Assembly (NCBI GenBank): GCA_046327715.1
Contig: JAXLXY010000003.1
Span: 186,001 to 250,000 of the forward strand
Direction of reading: 5' to 3'
DNA from: JADJOM01 sp046327715
GTDB lineage: Bacteria > Gemmatimonadota > Gemmatimonadetes > Gemmatimonadales > GWC2-71-9
DNA length: 64,000 nucleotides
Each line of letters starts with the position of its first letter. The first letter of the stretch is position 1. The notes under the pieces were generated by a model. The model made no database searches, was not told the DNA's origin, and was given only the letters and a program-made list of their open reading frames with translations. Positions 16,018-24,829 of this stretch are shown here, one piece after another. The position numbers and the translations under genes are program-made.

Positions 16018-18308
16018 GCGCTCTCCCATTCCCGTTCGAGCCCGGCGTAGGCCACCAGCAGCTGCTTCACGCCGTGCTCCTCGTCATCGAACTTCACGGA
16101 CACCTTGAGGTCCCGCCCCGCGCCGGTCAGCCCCTGGATCGTGCCGCTGCCGAACCGCCGGTGGCGGACGCGCTCCCCCTTCACGTACCGCGGCGCGTCC
16201 TGCGAGACCTCCGCCTCCCCCGCGGTGACATCGCGGGGGGCCGGCTCATCGTCGAAGAAGGACTCGCGCCGGCCCGCGCCGCCCGTCCCCGGCGCCGACG
16301 GCCGCCGGGGGGTGGCCGCGGCGCTCCAGCTCGGGGCCCACATGGAGCTGGTCCGCTTCTCCTCGACGACGCCCGGCGGCAGCGCCGTCAGGAACCGGGA
16401 GGGACGCCCGGGCATCAGCTGGCCGCCCCGCCGCCGGGCGCGGGCCCAGGTCACGTACAGCTTGTCCTTGGCGCGGGTGATACCAACGTAGCAGAGCCGG
16501 CGCTCTTCTTCGAGCCCGTTCTCCTGCTCCTCGGCCCGCGCCAGCGGAAAGAGGCCGTCCTCGAGCCCCGCCAGCACCACCACCGGCCACTCCAGACCCT
16601 TGGCGGTGTGCAGCGTCATGAGGGTGACGCCTTCGTTGGGCCCCTGGATGCTGTCATGCGAGGACAGGAGCGCAGCCTCCGACAGGAAGCGCTCCAGCGG
16701 GGTGGTGGGATCATCCGCCGCCGGCTCGACCACCTCGGACCACTCCGCGGCGCTGGCGACCAGCTCGCGGACGTTCTCCCAGCGATCCATGCCCTCGGGC
16801 CCCTCGGCCAGCAGCACCTGCTCGTAGTTGATGGCCTGGATGACCTGCTCGAGCACCTGGGCCGGCGACCAGGTGGCCGTGGTATCCCGGAGCCCGGTGA
16901 TCAGCTCGGCGAACCCGCTCAGGGCCCCGCGGACGTTCGGGCGGAGGCCCTGGACCATCTCCGCGGCGCCCGCGGCGGCCAGCAACGGCTTTTCCCAGCG
17001 GACGGCGGCCTCCGCCAGCACCGCGAGGCTCGATTCACCGAGGCCCCGTCGCGGCACCGCGATGGCCCGCAGGAAGGCTTCGTCGTCCGCGGGGTTGGCA
17101 ATCAGGCGGAGGTAGGCCAGCAGGTCCTTCACCTCGCGCCGATCGTAGAAGCTGATGGCGCCGATGATCCGGTACGGGATCCCGGCGCGCCGGAACGATT
17201 CCTCGAGCGCGCGCGACTGCGAGTTGGTGCGGTAGAGCACGGCCATCTCGGGATAGGCCCAGTCGCCCTTGCCGGCCCGGGTGCGCAGCTCGGAGACGAT
17301 CCACTCCGCCTCGTCGCGCTCGTCGGCCGCCGCCACCACGGTGACCTTCTCCCCGCCCTTCCGCCGGGTCCGCAGGGTCTTGCCGATGCGCCCCTTGTTC
17401 TCCTCGATCACCGCGTTGGCCGCGTCGAGCACCACCTGGGTGGAGCGGTAGTTGTCCTCCAGCCGGACCACCCGGCTGCCGCTGAAGTCCGTGAGGAAGG
17501 ACTGCATGTTCCGGACGTCGGCGCCGCGCCAGCCGTAGATGGACTGGTCATCGTCGCCGACCGCGCAGACGTTGCCATGCGCGCCGAGCATCCGCACCAG
17601 CTGGTACTGCGCGGTATTGGTGTCCTGGAACTCGTCCACCAGCAGGAAGGCGAAGCGCTCCTGGTAGTACCGCAGGCGGTCGGGCCGCTCGCGGAAGAGC
17701 GTGAGCGGATGCAGCATGAGGTCGTCGAAGTCCATCGCGTTCTGGGCCTTCAGGGCGGCCCCGAGGGCGCGGTACACGTCGGCGGCCACCTGCGCCGGCC
17801 GGTCGAAGGGCGAGGCGGCGAGGTCGTCCGGCGAGGTCATGCGGTTCTTGGCCGCCGAGATGAGGCCCTGGATGAGCTTCGGCGGGAAGAGCTTCGCGGA
17901 GTGCCCCCGCTGTTCCATCAGGCGCTTGACCAGCGAGAGGCGGTCGTCCTCGTCGTAGATCGTGAACTGGCGGGTGAAGCCGAGCGCCTCCGCCTCGCGG
18001 CGCAGCAGGCGCGCGGAGAGCGAGTGGAAGGTCCCGATCCACAGCCCTGAGGGATCCTGCCCCAGCTGGCGCCCCACCCGCTCCTTCATCTCGCCGGCGG
18101 CCTTGTTGGTGAAGGTCACCGCGAAGATCCGCGTGGGCGCCACGCCGGCGTGGTCGATCAGCCGCGCGATGCGCATGGTGAGCACCCGGGTCTTGCCCGA
18201 GCCGGCACCGGCGACCACCAGCAGCGGGCCGTGCACGTGCTCCACCGCCTCCCGCTGCGGCGGGTTCAGGCCCTCGAGGCCGATCAGGGGAGCGCGTTCA
18301 GGCGACAT
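16014..18308 (-). CDS. pcrA: UvrD/PcrA/Rep-type ATP-dependent DNA helicase
   Basis: Superfamily 1A 3'-5' helicase for repair and clearing of protein roadblocks. 764 residues with Walker A GAGSGKT (motif I near residue 36), VTFTNKAAGEM (Ia), LLVDEFQDTN (II), GDDDQSIYGWRGA (III), NYRS (IV), VTLMTLHTAKGLEWPVVVLAG (V) and RRLCYVGITRA (VI). The C-terminal 60 residues (VKGERVRHRRFGSGTIQGL onward) form the Tudor-like RNA polymerase-binding domain typical of PcrA/UvrD. It starts within the last 11 bases of the histidine kinase gene. PcrA and UvrD names are both possible. Confidence 0.95.
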   Translation of the reverse strand: MSPERAPLIGLEGLNPPQREAVEHVHGPLLVVAGAGSGKTRVLTMRIARLIDHAGVAPTRIFAVTFTNKAAGEMKERVGRQLGQDPSGLWIGTFHSLSARLLRREAEALGFTRQFTIYDEDDRLSLVKRLMEQRGHSAKLFPPKLIQGLISAAKNRMTSPDDLAASPFDRPAQVAADVYRALGAALKAQNAMDFDDLMLHPLTLFRERPDRLRYYQERFAFLLVDEFQDTNTAQYQLVRMLGAHGNVCAVGDDDQSIYGWRGADVRNMQSFLTDFSGSRVVRLEDNYRSTQVVLDAANAVIEENKGRIGKTLRTRRKGGEKVTVVAAADERDEAEWIVSELRTRAGKGDWAYPEMAVLYRTNSQSRALEESFRRAGIPYRIIGAISFYDRREVKDLLAYLRLIANPADDEAFLRAIAVPRRGLGESSLAVLAEAAVRWEKPLLAAAGAAEMVQGLRPNVRGALSGFAELITGLRDTTATWSPAQVLEQVIQAINYEQVLLAEGPEGMDRWENVRELVASAAEWSEVVEPAADDPTTPLERFLSEAALLSSHDSIQGPNEGVTLMTLHTAKGLEWPVVVLAGLEDGLFPLARAEEQENGLEEERRLCYVGITRAKDKLYVTWARARRRGGQLMPGRPSRFLTALPPGVVEEKRTSSMWAPSWSAAATPRRPSAPGTGGAGRRESFFDDEPAPRDVTAGEAEVSQDAPRYVKGERVRHRRFGSGTIQGLTGAGRDLKVSVKFDDEEHGVKQLLVAYAGLEREWESA

Positions 18309-19455
18309 GCGTCGGGATCCGGATCAGGAAGGTGGCACCGGGTTCGCTCGACTCGAGGAGCAATTCGCCGCCGTGCGAGTCTTCCACGACGCGCCGCGCC
18401 AGGGCGAGCCCGATGCCCCACCCGCTCGACTTGGTGGTGATCCCGGGTTCGAAGATCCGGCGGCGCAGGTCGCCCGGGATGCCGGGCCCGTCGTCCATCA
18501 CGCGGATGGCGGCGGCCTCGGCCTCCTGGTCCACCCGGAGGGTGATGGTGCCCTCCCGTCCGCTCAGGGCGTCGATCGCGTTCTTGACCAGCGATTCCAG
18601 CGCCCACTCGAGCAGGATCGGATCGCCGAGGACCACGGGGCCGGACTCCGGCGCGTCCACCTCCATCGCGATCCGATTGGCGCGGCTCGGCAGCCGGGGC
18701 CGGAAGTACTCGGCCACCTTGCGGGCCAGCTGCCCGGCGTCGATCGGGTCGCGCCGCGTCCGGTGCCCGATCCGCTCGAACCGCTGCGCCACCCGTTCCA
18801 GGCGCTCCGCATCGGCCTCCAGGTGCTCGGCCAGCCGCGGGGGCGGCGTGGCGCGCGAGCGCAGCTGCTCGATCCACCCCTGGAGGCTCATGAGCGGCGT
18901 GCCCATCTGGTGCGCGGCCTCGCGGGCCATCGCCACCCACAGGCGGTCGCGCTGTGCCGCCATCGCGTTGCGGTAGGCGGCAAGGCCGACCCCGACGATG
19001 GTCAGGAGGATCAGCGCCTGCAGGATGGAGAGGGCGGTGAGCTGGCGCTTCGTGGGCACCGGCCCGTAGTGCAGCGTGCCCAGGGAGGGTTCGGTGATCG
19101 GCGGGTTCTCGCGGTCGAGCTCCGCCGCAAAGAGCCGCACCCGCGGGTCATCGGGAGCGGCGTCGAACGGCAGGTTGGCGGCGGCAGTGACGCGTCCGGC
19201 CGTGTCGGTCACGACCAGCGGGATCCCCACCCGCCGGACCTGCTCTCCCAGGCGGAGCAAGGCGTCCACCGCCGCGCCGTCCCGCGGGTCATTCAGCCCG
19301 GCGAACACCCCCGCGTAGAGCCGGCTGATCGCCGTGGCATCGTTCTGGAAGTGTGCCACCACGATCCACCCCGAGGCGACCGAGAGCCCCAGCAGGAGCA
19401 CCACGAGCAGGACCACCAGCACCGGCGCAAACCGGCGCAGGCCCCGCCTACGCAC
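18298..19455 (-). CDS. Membrane sensor histidine kinase without adjacent regulator
   Basis: 385 residues. Two membrane segments (about 10-32 and 140-160) flank an extracytoplasmic sensor of about 105 residues. Then come the phosphoacceptor motif REAAHQMGTPLMSL (His182), an N box LVKNAIDAL, DDGPGIP, the FEPGITTKSSGWGIGLALAR G boxes and a C-terminal ATPase end. The H box lacks the usual E/D-L-R after His (HQMGTP), similar to some HPK4-like kinases. GTG start, overlapping serS by 8 bases and pcrA by 11. No response regulator is nearby, so its partner is elsewhere. Confidence 0.92.
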   Translation of the reverse strand: MRRRGLRRFAPVLVVLLVVLLLGLSVASGWIVVAHFQNDATAISRLYAGVFAGLNDPRDGAAVDALLRLGEQVRRVGIPLVVTDTAGRVTAAANLPFDAAPDDPRVRLFAAELDRENPPITEPSLGTLHYGPVPTKRQLTALSILQALILLTIVGVGLAAYRNAMAAQRDRLWVAMAREAAHQMGTPLMSLQGWIEQLRSRATPPPRLAEHLEADAERLERVAQRFERIGHRTRRDPIDAGQLARKVAEYFRPRLPSRANRIAMEVDAPESGPVVLGDPILLEWALESLVKNAIDALSGREGTITLRVDQEAEAAAIRVMDDGPGIPGDLRRRIFEPGITTKSSGWGIGLALARRVVEDSHGGELLLESSEPGATFLIRIPTHVA

Positions 19456-20731
19456 GCGGCACGAGCCGGTCGGTGCCGAGGTAGGGCACCAGGGCCGATG
19501 GGATCACCACCGAGCCATCCGCCTGCTGGTTGTTCTCCAGGAGGGCGATGATCGTCCGCGGGAACGCCACCCCCGAGGCGTTGAGGGTATGCACGAACTC
19601 CGGCTTGGCCCCGGGCTCCGGCCGGAAGCGGATCCCGGCCCGCCGCGCCTGGAAGTCGGTGAAGGTGCTGGCGCTGGAGGCCTCGAGCCATGTCCCCACC
19701 CCCGCGGCCCAGACCTCGAGGTCGAAGGTGCAGGCGCTCGCGAACCCGGTGTCGCCGGCGGCCAGGGCCAGCCGGCGGTACGGAATCCCCAGCCGCTCCA
19801 GCACGGTCTCGGCGTGGCGCGTCATCGTCTCGTGCTCTGCCGGGCTGTCCTCGGGCCGGCAGAACCGGACCAGCTCCACCTTGTCGAACTGGTGCACCCG
19901 GATCAGCCCGCGGGTATCCTTGCCCGCCGCCCCCGCCTCCCGGCGGAAGCACGGGGTGAAGGCGCAGTAGCCCCGAGGCAGGTCGGCGCCGTCGAGGATC
20001 TCGTCCCGGTGGATGTTGGTGACCGGGACCTCCGCCGTGGGGATGAGGAAGAGCTCATCGGCCGTGACGGTGTAGAGCTCCTCGGCGAACTTGGGGAGCT
20101 GGCCGGTCCCGGTCATCGAGGCCCGGTTCACCACGAAGGGCGGCGCGATCTCGGTGTAGCCGTGCTCGACGGTGTGCAGGTCGAGCATGAAGTTCTTGAG
20201 CGCGCGTACCAGGCGGGCGCCCGGCCCGGTGAAGAGCGGGAAGCCCGAGCCCGTGATCCGCGCGCCGCGCGGCAGGTCGAAGAGCCCGAGGGCCTGGCCG
20301 AGCTCCCAGTGCGGCTTCGGCGTGAACGCGAACTCCGGATGGGTCCCGACCTGCTTCACGACGCGGTTCGCGCTGGCGTCGCCCTCCGGGACGGTGGGGA
20401 GCGGCAGGTTCGGCACCTGCATGATCAGCAGGTCGATCTCCGCCTCGATCTCGCGCACCCCCAGGTCGAGCGCCTTCACCTCCTCGCCCGAGGCCTTGAG
20501 CTGTTCGAGCAGCGCGTCGGCCGGCTCCCGGGCCCGCTTGCGGCGCGCCACCTCCTCGGAGGCGGCGTTCCGCTCGGCCTTGAGCGCCTCGACCCGGGTC
20601 AGGGCGTCGCGGCGCTGGCGATCGAGGGTGGTGAGGCGGTCGAGCAGGGCGTCGAGGGCGGGGTCCAGCCGGCGGGCCACCTGGGCGCGGACCGCCGCGG
20701 CGTCCGCACGGAGCAGCTTGATGTCGATCAC
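19448..20731 (-). CDS. serS: Seryl-tRNA synthetase
   Basis: Class II aminoacyl-tRNA synthetase; also provides Ser-tRNA(Sec) for selenocysteine, relevant because selB is at the right end of the window. 427 residues: N-terminal tRNA-binding coiled coil (about 1-105), motif 2 FRREAGAAGKDTRGLIR with the GLIRVHQFDKVEL block, and motif 3 in LNASGVAFPRTIIALLEN. GTG start, 6 bases after the stop of the upstream lipoprotein gene, whose promoter therefore probably drives it. Confidence 0.98.
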   Translation of the reverse strand: MIDIKLLRADAAAVRAQVARRLDPALDALLDRLTTLDRQRRDALTRVEALKAERNAASEEVARRKRAREPADALLEQLKASGEEVKALDLGVREIEAEIDLLIMQVPNLPLPTVPEGDASANRVVKQVGTHPEFAFTPKPHWELGQALGLFDLPRGARITGSGFPLFTGPGARLVRALKNFMLDLHTVEHGYTEIAPPFVVNRASMTGTGQLPKFAEELYTVTADELFLIPTAEVPVTNIHRDEILDGADLPRGYCAFTPCFRREAGAAGKDTRGLIRVHQFDKVELVRFCRPEDSPAEHETMTRHAETVLERLGIPYRRLALAAGDTGFASACTFDLEVWAAGVGTWLEASSASTFTDFQARRAGIRFRPEPGAKPEFVHTLNASGVAFPRTIIALLENNQQADGSVVIPSALVPYLGTDRLVPRA

Positions 20732-20737
20732 GGACGG

Positions 20738-21304
20738 TCAGTCCTTCGGGATGCCGAGGCCCAGGTCGCGGTAGGCGCAGTTCTGGTTGCCTAGCACGCG
20801 CAGCTGCAGCGTGCCGGCCAGCGTGTCGAGGTCCAGGATCTCCAGCTTGCCGTAGAGCGGGACGCCGTACGAGGAGCAGGTGTTGACGCCGGTCCGGAGG
20901 AAGTAGCGCTCTCCCTCGGCGATCACGATGGTGTCGGCGGTGATGTACCCGTTGCGGGCGCCACGCTTCATGCCGTCGAACGTGAGCGTCGTCGGCTTGA
21001 GGCCGGGCTTGAGCGAGCTGCTGCTCGCGAGCCCCAGCACGTCGAGCGGCAGCAGCACGGCCCGGCCGGCCGGATCGAACGTGAAGGCAAACTCGAAGTT
21101 GGTGCCGACGTCCCAGGTCCGGACCCCGCTGCGCGCGTTGAGCGAATACGCCGAGGGCTTGGTCAGCGGCCCGCCGTCGAGCGCCCACAGGGTGAGCGTG
21201 TCGACCTCGTTGGTGAGGCTGGCCTTGGGGATGGCGTTGGGATCGCTGCAGGCGGCGACGAGCGCGAAGCTCGCCGCGCCGAGCCAGAATCGGGCGCGTG
21301 TCAT
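20738..21304 (-). CDS. Putative lipoprotein of unknown function
   Basis: 188 residues with a lipoprotein signal peptide: basic start (MTRARFW), hydrophobic core, lipobox LVAAC with Cys19. The mature part is beta-rich with no domain I recognise; three further Cys residues occur (CSS, NCAY). It is the first gene of the serS-gat operon. The start codon is six bases from a good -10 box, so the mRNA is probably leaderless and no Shine-Dalgarno sequence is present. Confidence 0.8.
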   Translation of the reverse strand: MTRARFWLGAASFALVAACSDPNAIPKASLTNEVDTLTLWALDGGPLTKPSAYSLNARSGVRTWDVGTNFEFAFTFDPAGRAVLLPLDVLGLASSSSLKPGLKPTTLTFDGMKRGARNGYITADTIVIAEGERYFLRTGVNTCSSYGVPLYGKLEILDLDTLAGTLQLRVLGNQNCAYRDLGLGIPKD

Positions 21305-21310
21305 GGGGGG

Positions 21311-21339
21311 ATTCTAGGGGGGCGGCAAAACGGGGTCAA
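21311..21339 (-). promoter_or_regulatory. Promoter of the lipoprotein-serS-gatB operon, probably leaderless
   Basis: Minus strand TTGACC (21339-21334), 17-base spacer, TAGAAT (21316-21311). Only six C residues separate the -10 box from the ATG at 21304, so transcription should start at or beside the A of the start codon. Confidence 0.8.
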
Positions 21340-21353
21340 CCCGCAGTCATTCC

Positions 21354-21383
21354 TTGACTTCGCCCCACTCGCCCCCCTACAAT
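21354..21383 (+). promoter_or_regulatory. Promoter of the Roadblock-manC operon
   Basis: TTGACT (21354-21359), 18-base spacer, TACAAT (21378-21383), followed by a leader of about 30 bases containing CGGAGAG before the ATG at 21422. It is divergent from, and close to, the lipoprotein promoter. Confidence 0.75.
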
Positions 21384-21421
21384 CCCGAATCTCGTCTCCC
21401 CTCGATCCCGGAGAGCGCCTC

Positions 21422-21775
21422 ATGTCCGGCCTGCGCGACGTCGTCCAGGGGCTTGCCGCCCGTTCCGACGTGGATGCCGTGGTGGTGCTGAGCAGCGATG
21501 GCCTGCCGATCGACTCGGCCGGCCGGGAGGCCGTCGACGTCGAGGCGGTCGCGGCCCTGGCGGCCACCTTCGCGAACGGCGCCCGTCGCCTGGGACAGGC
21601 CGCGGAGTGTGACGGCTTCACCAGCGGCGTCCTGGAGTTCGATGGCCGCCTCGCCATCCTGCGCCCGCTGGGCCAGGAAGGGCACCTCTTCCTCCTCGGC
21701 GCCCGCGGCACCAACATCGGGGCGCTCCTCTACGAGCTCCGGCAGCGGGCGCCGGACCTCGCCGTCATCCTCTGA
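21422..21775 (+). CDS. Roadblock/LC7 domain protein
   Basis: 117-residue single-domain Roadblock/LC7 protein. The fold is seen in VDAVVVLSSDGLPIDSAG (strand-turn-strand), a central helix, GVLEFDGRLAILRPLG and HLFLLGARGTNIGALLYEL. Bacterial members such as MglB act with Ras-like GTPases in polarity and motility; no MglA-type GTPase gene is in the window. It is followed 15 bases later by manC, so it may be co-expressed with sugar-nucleotide synthesis. Partner unknown. Confidence 0.88.
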   Translation: MSGLRDVVQGLAARSDVDAVVVLSSDGLPIDSAGREAVDVEAVAALAATFANGARRLGQAAECDGFTSGVLEFDGRLAILRPLGQEGHLFLLGARGTNIGALLYELRQRAPDLAVIL

Positions 21776-21790
21776 CCCCTCCCGACTGAC

Positions 21791-22819
21791 ATGCGTTGGG
21801 CCGTCATCCTGGCGGGAGGCTCCGGCAGCCGCTTCTGGCCGTTGAGCACCCCCACCACCCCGAAGCAGCTGTTGCCCCTGGCCGGCGAGCTCTCCACCGC
21901 CGAACAGGCGGTGCTGCGTCTCGAGGGCCTGATCCCCCGCGAGCGGATCCTGGTGGTGACCGGGCCCGCCCTGGCCCCCCGGATGGAGGCCGTGCTCCGG
22001 CTGCCGCACGAGAACATCCTCGTCGAGCCACGCGCCGCGTCCACCGGGCCCGCCCTGGTCTGGGCCAGCTTCGAGGCCCGCCGCCGCGACCCCGCCGCCG
22101 AGGTGCTCTCGCTGCACGCCGACTGGAGCATCCGCGAGGATGCGGCCTTCCGGCACACGGCCACCCAGGCCCTCGACACCGCGGTGCGTCACCGACGGCT
22201 GGTGACGGTCGGCATCCTGCCCTCGCGCCCGGACACGGGCTTCGGCTACATCGTCTCCGGCCCGCCGCTGGATGACGTCGCCCGCACCGTGTCGCGCTTC
22301 GCCGAAAAGCCGAGCGCCGCCACGGCGCTCGACCTCATGGCGTCGGGGGCCCTCTGGAACAGCGGGCTCTTCGCCTGGACCGCCGACGACCTGCTGGCCG
22401 AGGTGGCGAAGTCGACCCCCGAAATCGGCCCCCACCTGCCCCGCCTGACCGCCGGCGACGTGCCCGGGTTCTTCGCCGCCGTGACCGCGGTCTCGATCGA
22501 CGTCGGGGTGCTGGAGCGCAGCGCCGCCGTGGCGGTCGTGCCCGGGCGCTTCACGTGGGACGACGTGGGCACCTGGGACGCGCTGGCCCGGGTCCGCCGG
22601 CGGGACGCGCGCGGCAATGTGACCCACGGACCGGTCCAGCTGCTCGACTGCGATGACTGCGTGGTCTGGGCCACCGGCGACCCCATCGTGCTGAGCGGGC
22701 TCAAGGACCTGGTCGTCGTGCACGCCAACGGACGCCTCCTCGTCATGCCACGCGACCAGGCGGCCGGCCTCAAGACCCTCCTGGACCAGCTGCCGCCCGA
22801 GGTCCGCGACCTCCCGTGA
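21791..22819 (+). CDS. manC: Mannose-1-phosphate guanylyltransferase
   Basis: Makes GDP-mannose from GTP and mannose-1-phosphate for surface polysaccharides. 342 residues: nucleotidyltransferase signature AVILAGGSGSRFWPLS with PKQLLPL, HADWSI (metal/base site, usually HxD), TGFGYIV, FAEKP, WNSGLFAW, and TWDDVGTWDAL near the C-terminal domain. It lacks the C-terminal isomerase (cupin) domain of the bifunctional form. ATG at 21791; the stop overlaps the GTG of the next gene. Confidence 0.93.
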   Translation: MRWAVILAGGSGSRFWPLSTPTTPKQLLPLAGELSTAEQAVLRLEGLIPRERILVVTGPALAPRMEAVLRLPHENILVEPRAASTGPALVWASFEARRRDPAAEVLSLHADWSIREDAAFRHTATQALDTAVRHRRLVTVGILPSRPDTGFGYIVSGPPLDDVARTVSRFAEKPSAATALDLMASGALWNSGLFAWTADDLLAEVAKSTPEIGPHLPRLTAGDVPGFFAAVTAVSIDVGVLERSAAVAVVPGRFTWDDVGTWDALARVRRRDARGNVTHGPVQLLDCDDCVVWATGDPIVLSGLKDLVVVHANGRLLVMPRDQAAGLKTLLDQLPPEVRDLP

Positions 22820-23985
22820 ACCTCTTCCTCCTCGAACCGGCGCTGCCCGGCGCCGCCTGGGCCCCCTTCGGCGGCGTCCGGCCGTTGGCGGAACTTCGGG
22901 CCGGGGCCTGGAAGGTCAGGGAACGGTGGGAAGCCGCGCTCGACCTGGATACCCTCGCCATCCTCGGCGACCACGTGGCCGGGTTCCACGAACTCGACGA
23001 GCCCCCGGTGCGGGCCGCCGGCCCGGTCGACGGCCCTGCGATCGTGGCGAGCGCCTGCTTCGCGCCCACCGGGCAGCCGATCGTACTGGGGCCCGAGACC
23101 CGCAGGTTCACCCACGCCGGCCAGACCGTGGGCTGGGTGGTGCCGGCCGGTGCACGATGGACCGGACCCACCGACAGTGGGCCGGCCCTGCCGGTCGAGG
23201 GACTGCTGCTGCGGGGCAGCTGGGACCTGGTCACGGCCCTCGAACGATTCCTCCCCGCCGACTGCCTGGGTTTCGCGGCCGGGGAGTCCGACCCGGTACC
23301 CTCCGGCAGCATCATCCTGGGCGACGCCGCGCTCGTCTTCTGCCGGGGTGCCCAGGTCGAGCCGGGGGTGGTATTCGACACCCGCGGCGGCGCGATCGTG
23401 CTGGAAGAGGGCGTGGAGGTGCGCCACGGCACCCGGCTCGAGGGACCCTTGTATGCCGGGGAACGCTCCCGGCTGCTGGGCGGGCACCTGCGGGCGTCGG
23501 TGTTCGGCCCCCGCTCCAGCGTGAAGGGCGAAGTGAGCAACACGGTGTTCCTCGGCTACGCCAACAAGAGCCACGACGGGTTCGTGGGGCACAGCGTCCT
23601 GGGGCACTGGGTGAACCTGGGCGCCCTCACCACCACCTCGAACCTCAAGAACACCTACGGGACCGTGCAGCTCTCCTCCGGGGGCGCGCGGCTCGAGACC
23701 GGCCGCCAGTTCCTGGGCACCCTGTTCGGCGACCACGCCAAGACCGCGATCGGCACCATGCTCTCGACCGGAACCATCGTGGGCGCCGGCGCCAACGTCT
23801 TCGGCGACGCCCCGCCGCCCAAAGAGGTCCCCCCGATGGCCTGGGGGAGCACGGGCAGCGGACTGACGACCGAGGAGGGGTTCCTGAAGGTGGCGGAACG
23901 GGTCCTCCCGCGGCGCGAGGTACCGTGGACGGTGGAGCGGAAGGCGGCCCTGGAGCAGATGTACCGCCGCGTCACCGGTCGGTGA
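22816..23985 (+). CDS. GlmU-like sugar-phosphate transferase with left-handed beta-helix
   Basis: 389 residues. The N-terminal 180 residues resemble a degenerate nucleotidyltransferase (FLLEPALPGAAWAPFGGVRPLAEL), without the LAAGxGTRM signature of classical GlmU. The C-terminal part (about 190-360) is a hexapeptide-repeat beta-helix with IVLEEGVEVRHG, VKGEVSNTVFLGYANKSHDG, and SVLGHWVNLGALTTTSNLKN. This layout matches the GlmU-related family of Bacteroidota and neighbours, proposed to perform GlmU reactions. It starts at GTG 22816, overlapping manC. The exact substrates remain inferred. Confidence 0.78.
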   Translation: MNLFLLEPALPGAAWAPFGGVRPLAELRAGAWKVRERWEAALDLDTLAILGDHVAGFHELDEPPVRAAGPVDGPAIVASACFAPTGQPIVLGPETRRFTHAGQTVGWVVPAGARWTGPTDSGPALPVEGLLLRGSWDLVTALERFLPADCLGFAAGESDPVPSGSIILGDAALVFCRGAQVEPGVVFDTRGGAIVLEEGVEVRHGTRLEGPLYAGERSRLLGGHLRASVFGPRSSVKGEVSNTVFLGYANKSHDGFVGHSVLGHWVNLGALTTTSNLKNTYGTVQLSSGGARLETGRQFLGTLFGDHAKTAIGTMLSTGTIVGAGANVFGDAPPPKEVPPMAWGSTGSGLTTEEGFLKVAERVLPRREVPWTVERKAALEQMYRRVTGR

Positions 23986-24770
23986 CCACCCTCCACGTCC
24001 TCGGCTCCGGCTCCTCCGGGAACGCCCTGGCCATCGTGAGCCAGGACGAGGTCCTGCTGATCGACGCGGGATTCAGCGCCCGTGAAATGGAACGCCGGGC
24101 CGCGCTCGCTGGACTCGACCTCCGCCGCGCCCTCGGGCTGGTGCTCACCCACGAGCATGGCGATCACACCACCGGCGCCGCCCGCCTCTGCCAGAAGCTC
24201 CGCATCCCGATCCTGACCGCCCCGGGCACCTGGGACCGGCTCCGCCCGCGGATGCCCACGGTGCCGTTCATCCCCCTCGCGCTGCTGGGCGCCACCGAGC
24301 TCGGGGGCTTCACCATCACGGCCTGCGCCACGAGCCACGATGCGGCTGAGCCGGTCGCGGTGTCGGTGCGCACCGGGCTCGGCCATCGAGTGGCGGTGGC
24401 CTACGACCTGGGCCGCCCCACGACGGCGGTGCGTTACCTGCTGCGGGAGGCGCACGCCATCGTCCTCGAGGCCAACCACGACGAGGTCCTGCTGCGGACC
24501 AGCAGCTACCCGCCGGTGGTGCAGGAACGGATCGCGGGATCGGGGGGGCACCTGTCCAACCGCGCGGCGGCGGAACTCCTGGCCGACGTGGCACATGCGG
24601 GCCTCGAGACGGTGGTGCTGGCGCACCTGAGCGAGCGGTGCAACACCGCCGAGCATGCCCGGGCGGAGGTGCAGGCCGCCCTCGCGGGCCATGCCACCAC
24701 GCTGCACGTGGCGCGGCAGGATGTCCCGCTCGAGGCCATCAGGATCAGCGCCCCGCCGCGCTTCCTCTAA
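23982..24770 (+). CDS. Metallo-beta-lactamase fold hydrolase (YycJ/WalJ-like)
   Basis: 262 residues. Single-domain MBL hydrolase starting VTTLHVLGSGSSGNALAI, with the metal motif LTHEHGDHTTG, DAGFSARE, TACATSHDA, VAYDLGRP and the terminal VVLAHLSERCNT. The order and motifs match the YycJ/VicX group, associated with nucleic-acid or cyclic-phosphate hydrolysis. GTG start at 23982 overlapping the previous stop (GTGA). Last gene of the plus-strand cluster. Confidence 0.85.
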   Translation: MTTLHVLGSGSSGNALAIVSQDEVLLIDAGFSAREMERRAALAGLDLRRALGLVLTHEHGDHTTGAARLCQKLRIPILTAPGTWDRLRPRMPTVPFIPLALLGATELGGFTITACATSHDAAEPVAVSVRTGLGHRVAVAYDLGRPTTAVRYLLREAHAIVLEANHDEVLLRTSSYPPVVQERIAGSGGHLSNRAAAELLADVAHAGLETVVLAHLSERCNTAEHARAEVQAALAGHATTLHVARQDVPLEAIRISAPPRFL

Positions 24771-24775
24771 GCAGC

Positions 24776-24806
24776 GCGGGGCGAGCCCTGGAAGGGCCCG
24801 CCCCGC
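24776..24806. terminator. GC-rich hairpin ending the 21422-24770 unit
   Basis: 14-position stem with one mismatch (GCGGGGCG-A-GCCCT / AGGGC-C-CGCCCCGC) and a 3-base loop, six bases after the stop codon. There is no T-run. It lies between convergent genes. Confidence 0.6.
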
Positions 24807-24829
24807 ACGCCAGCGCCGCGCCGTGGCGC

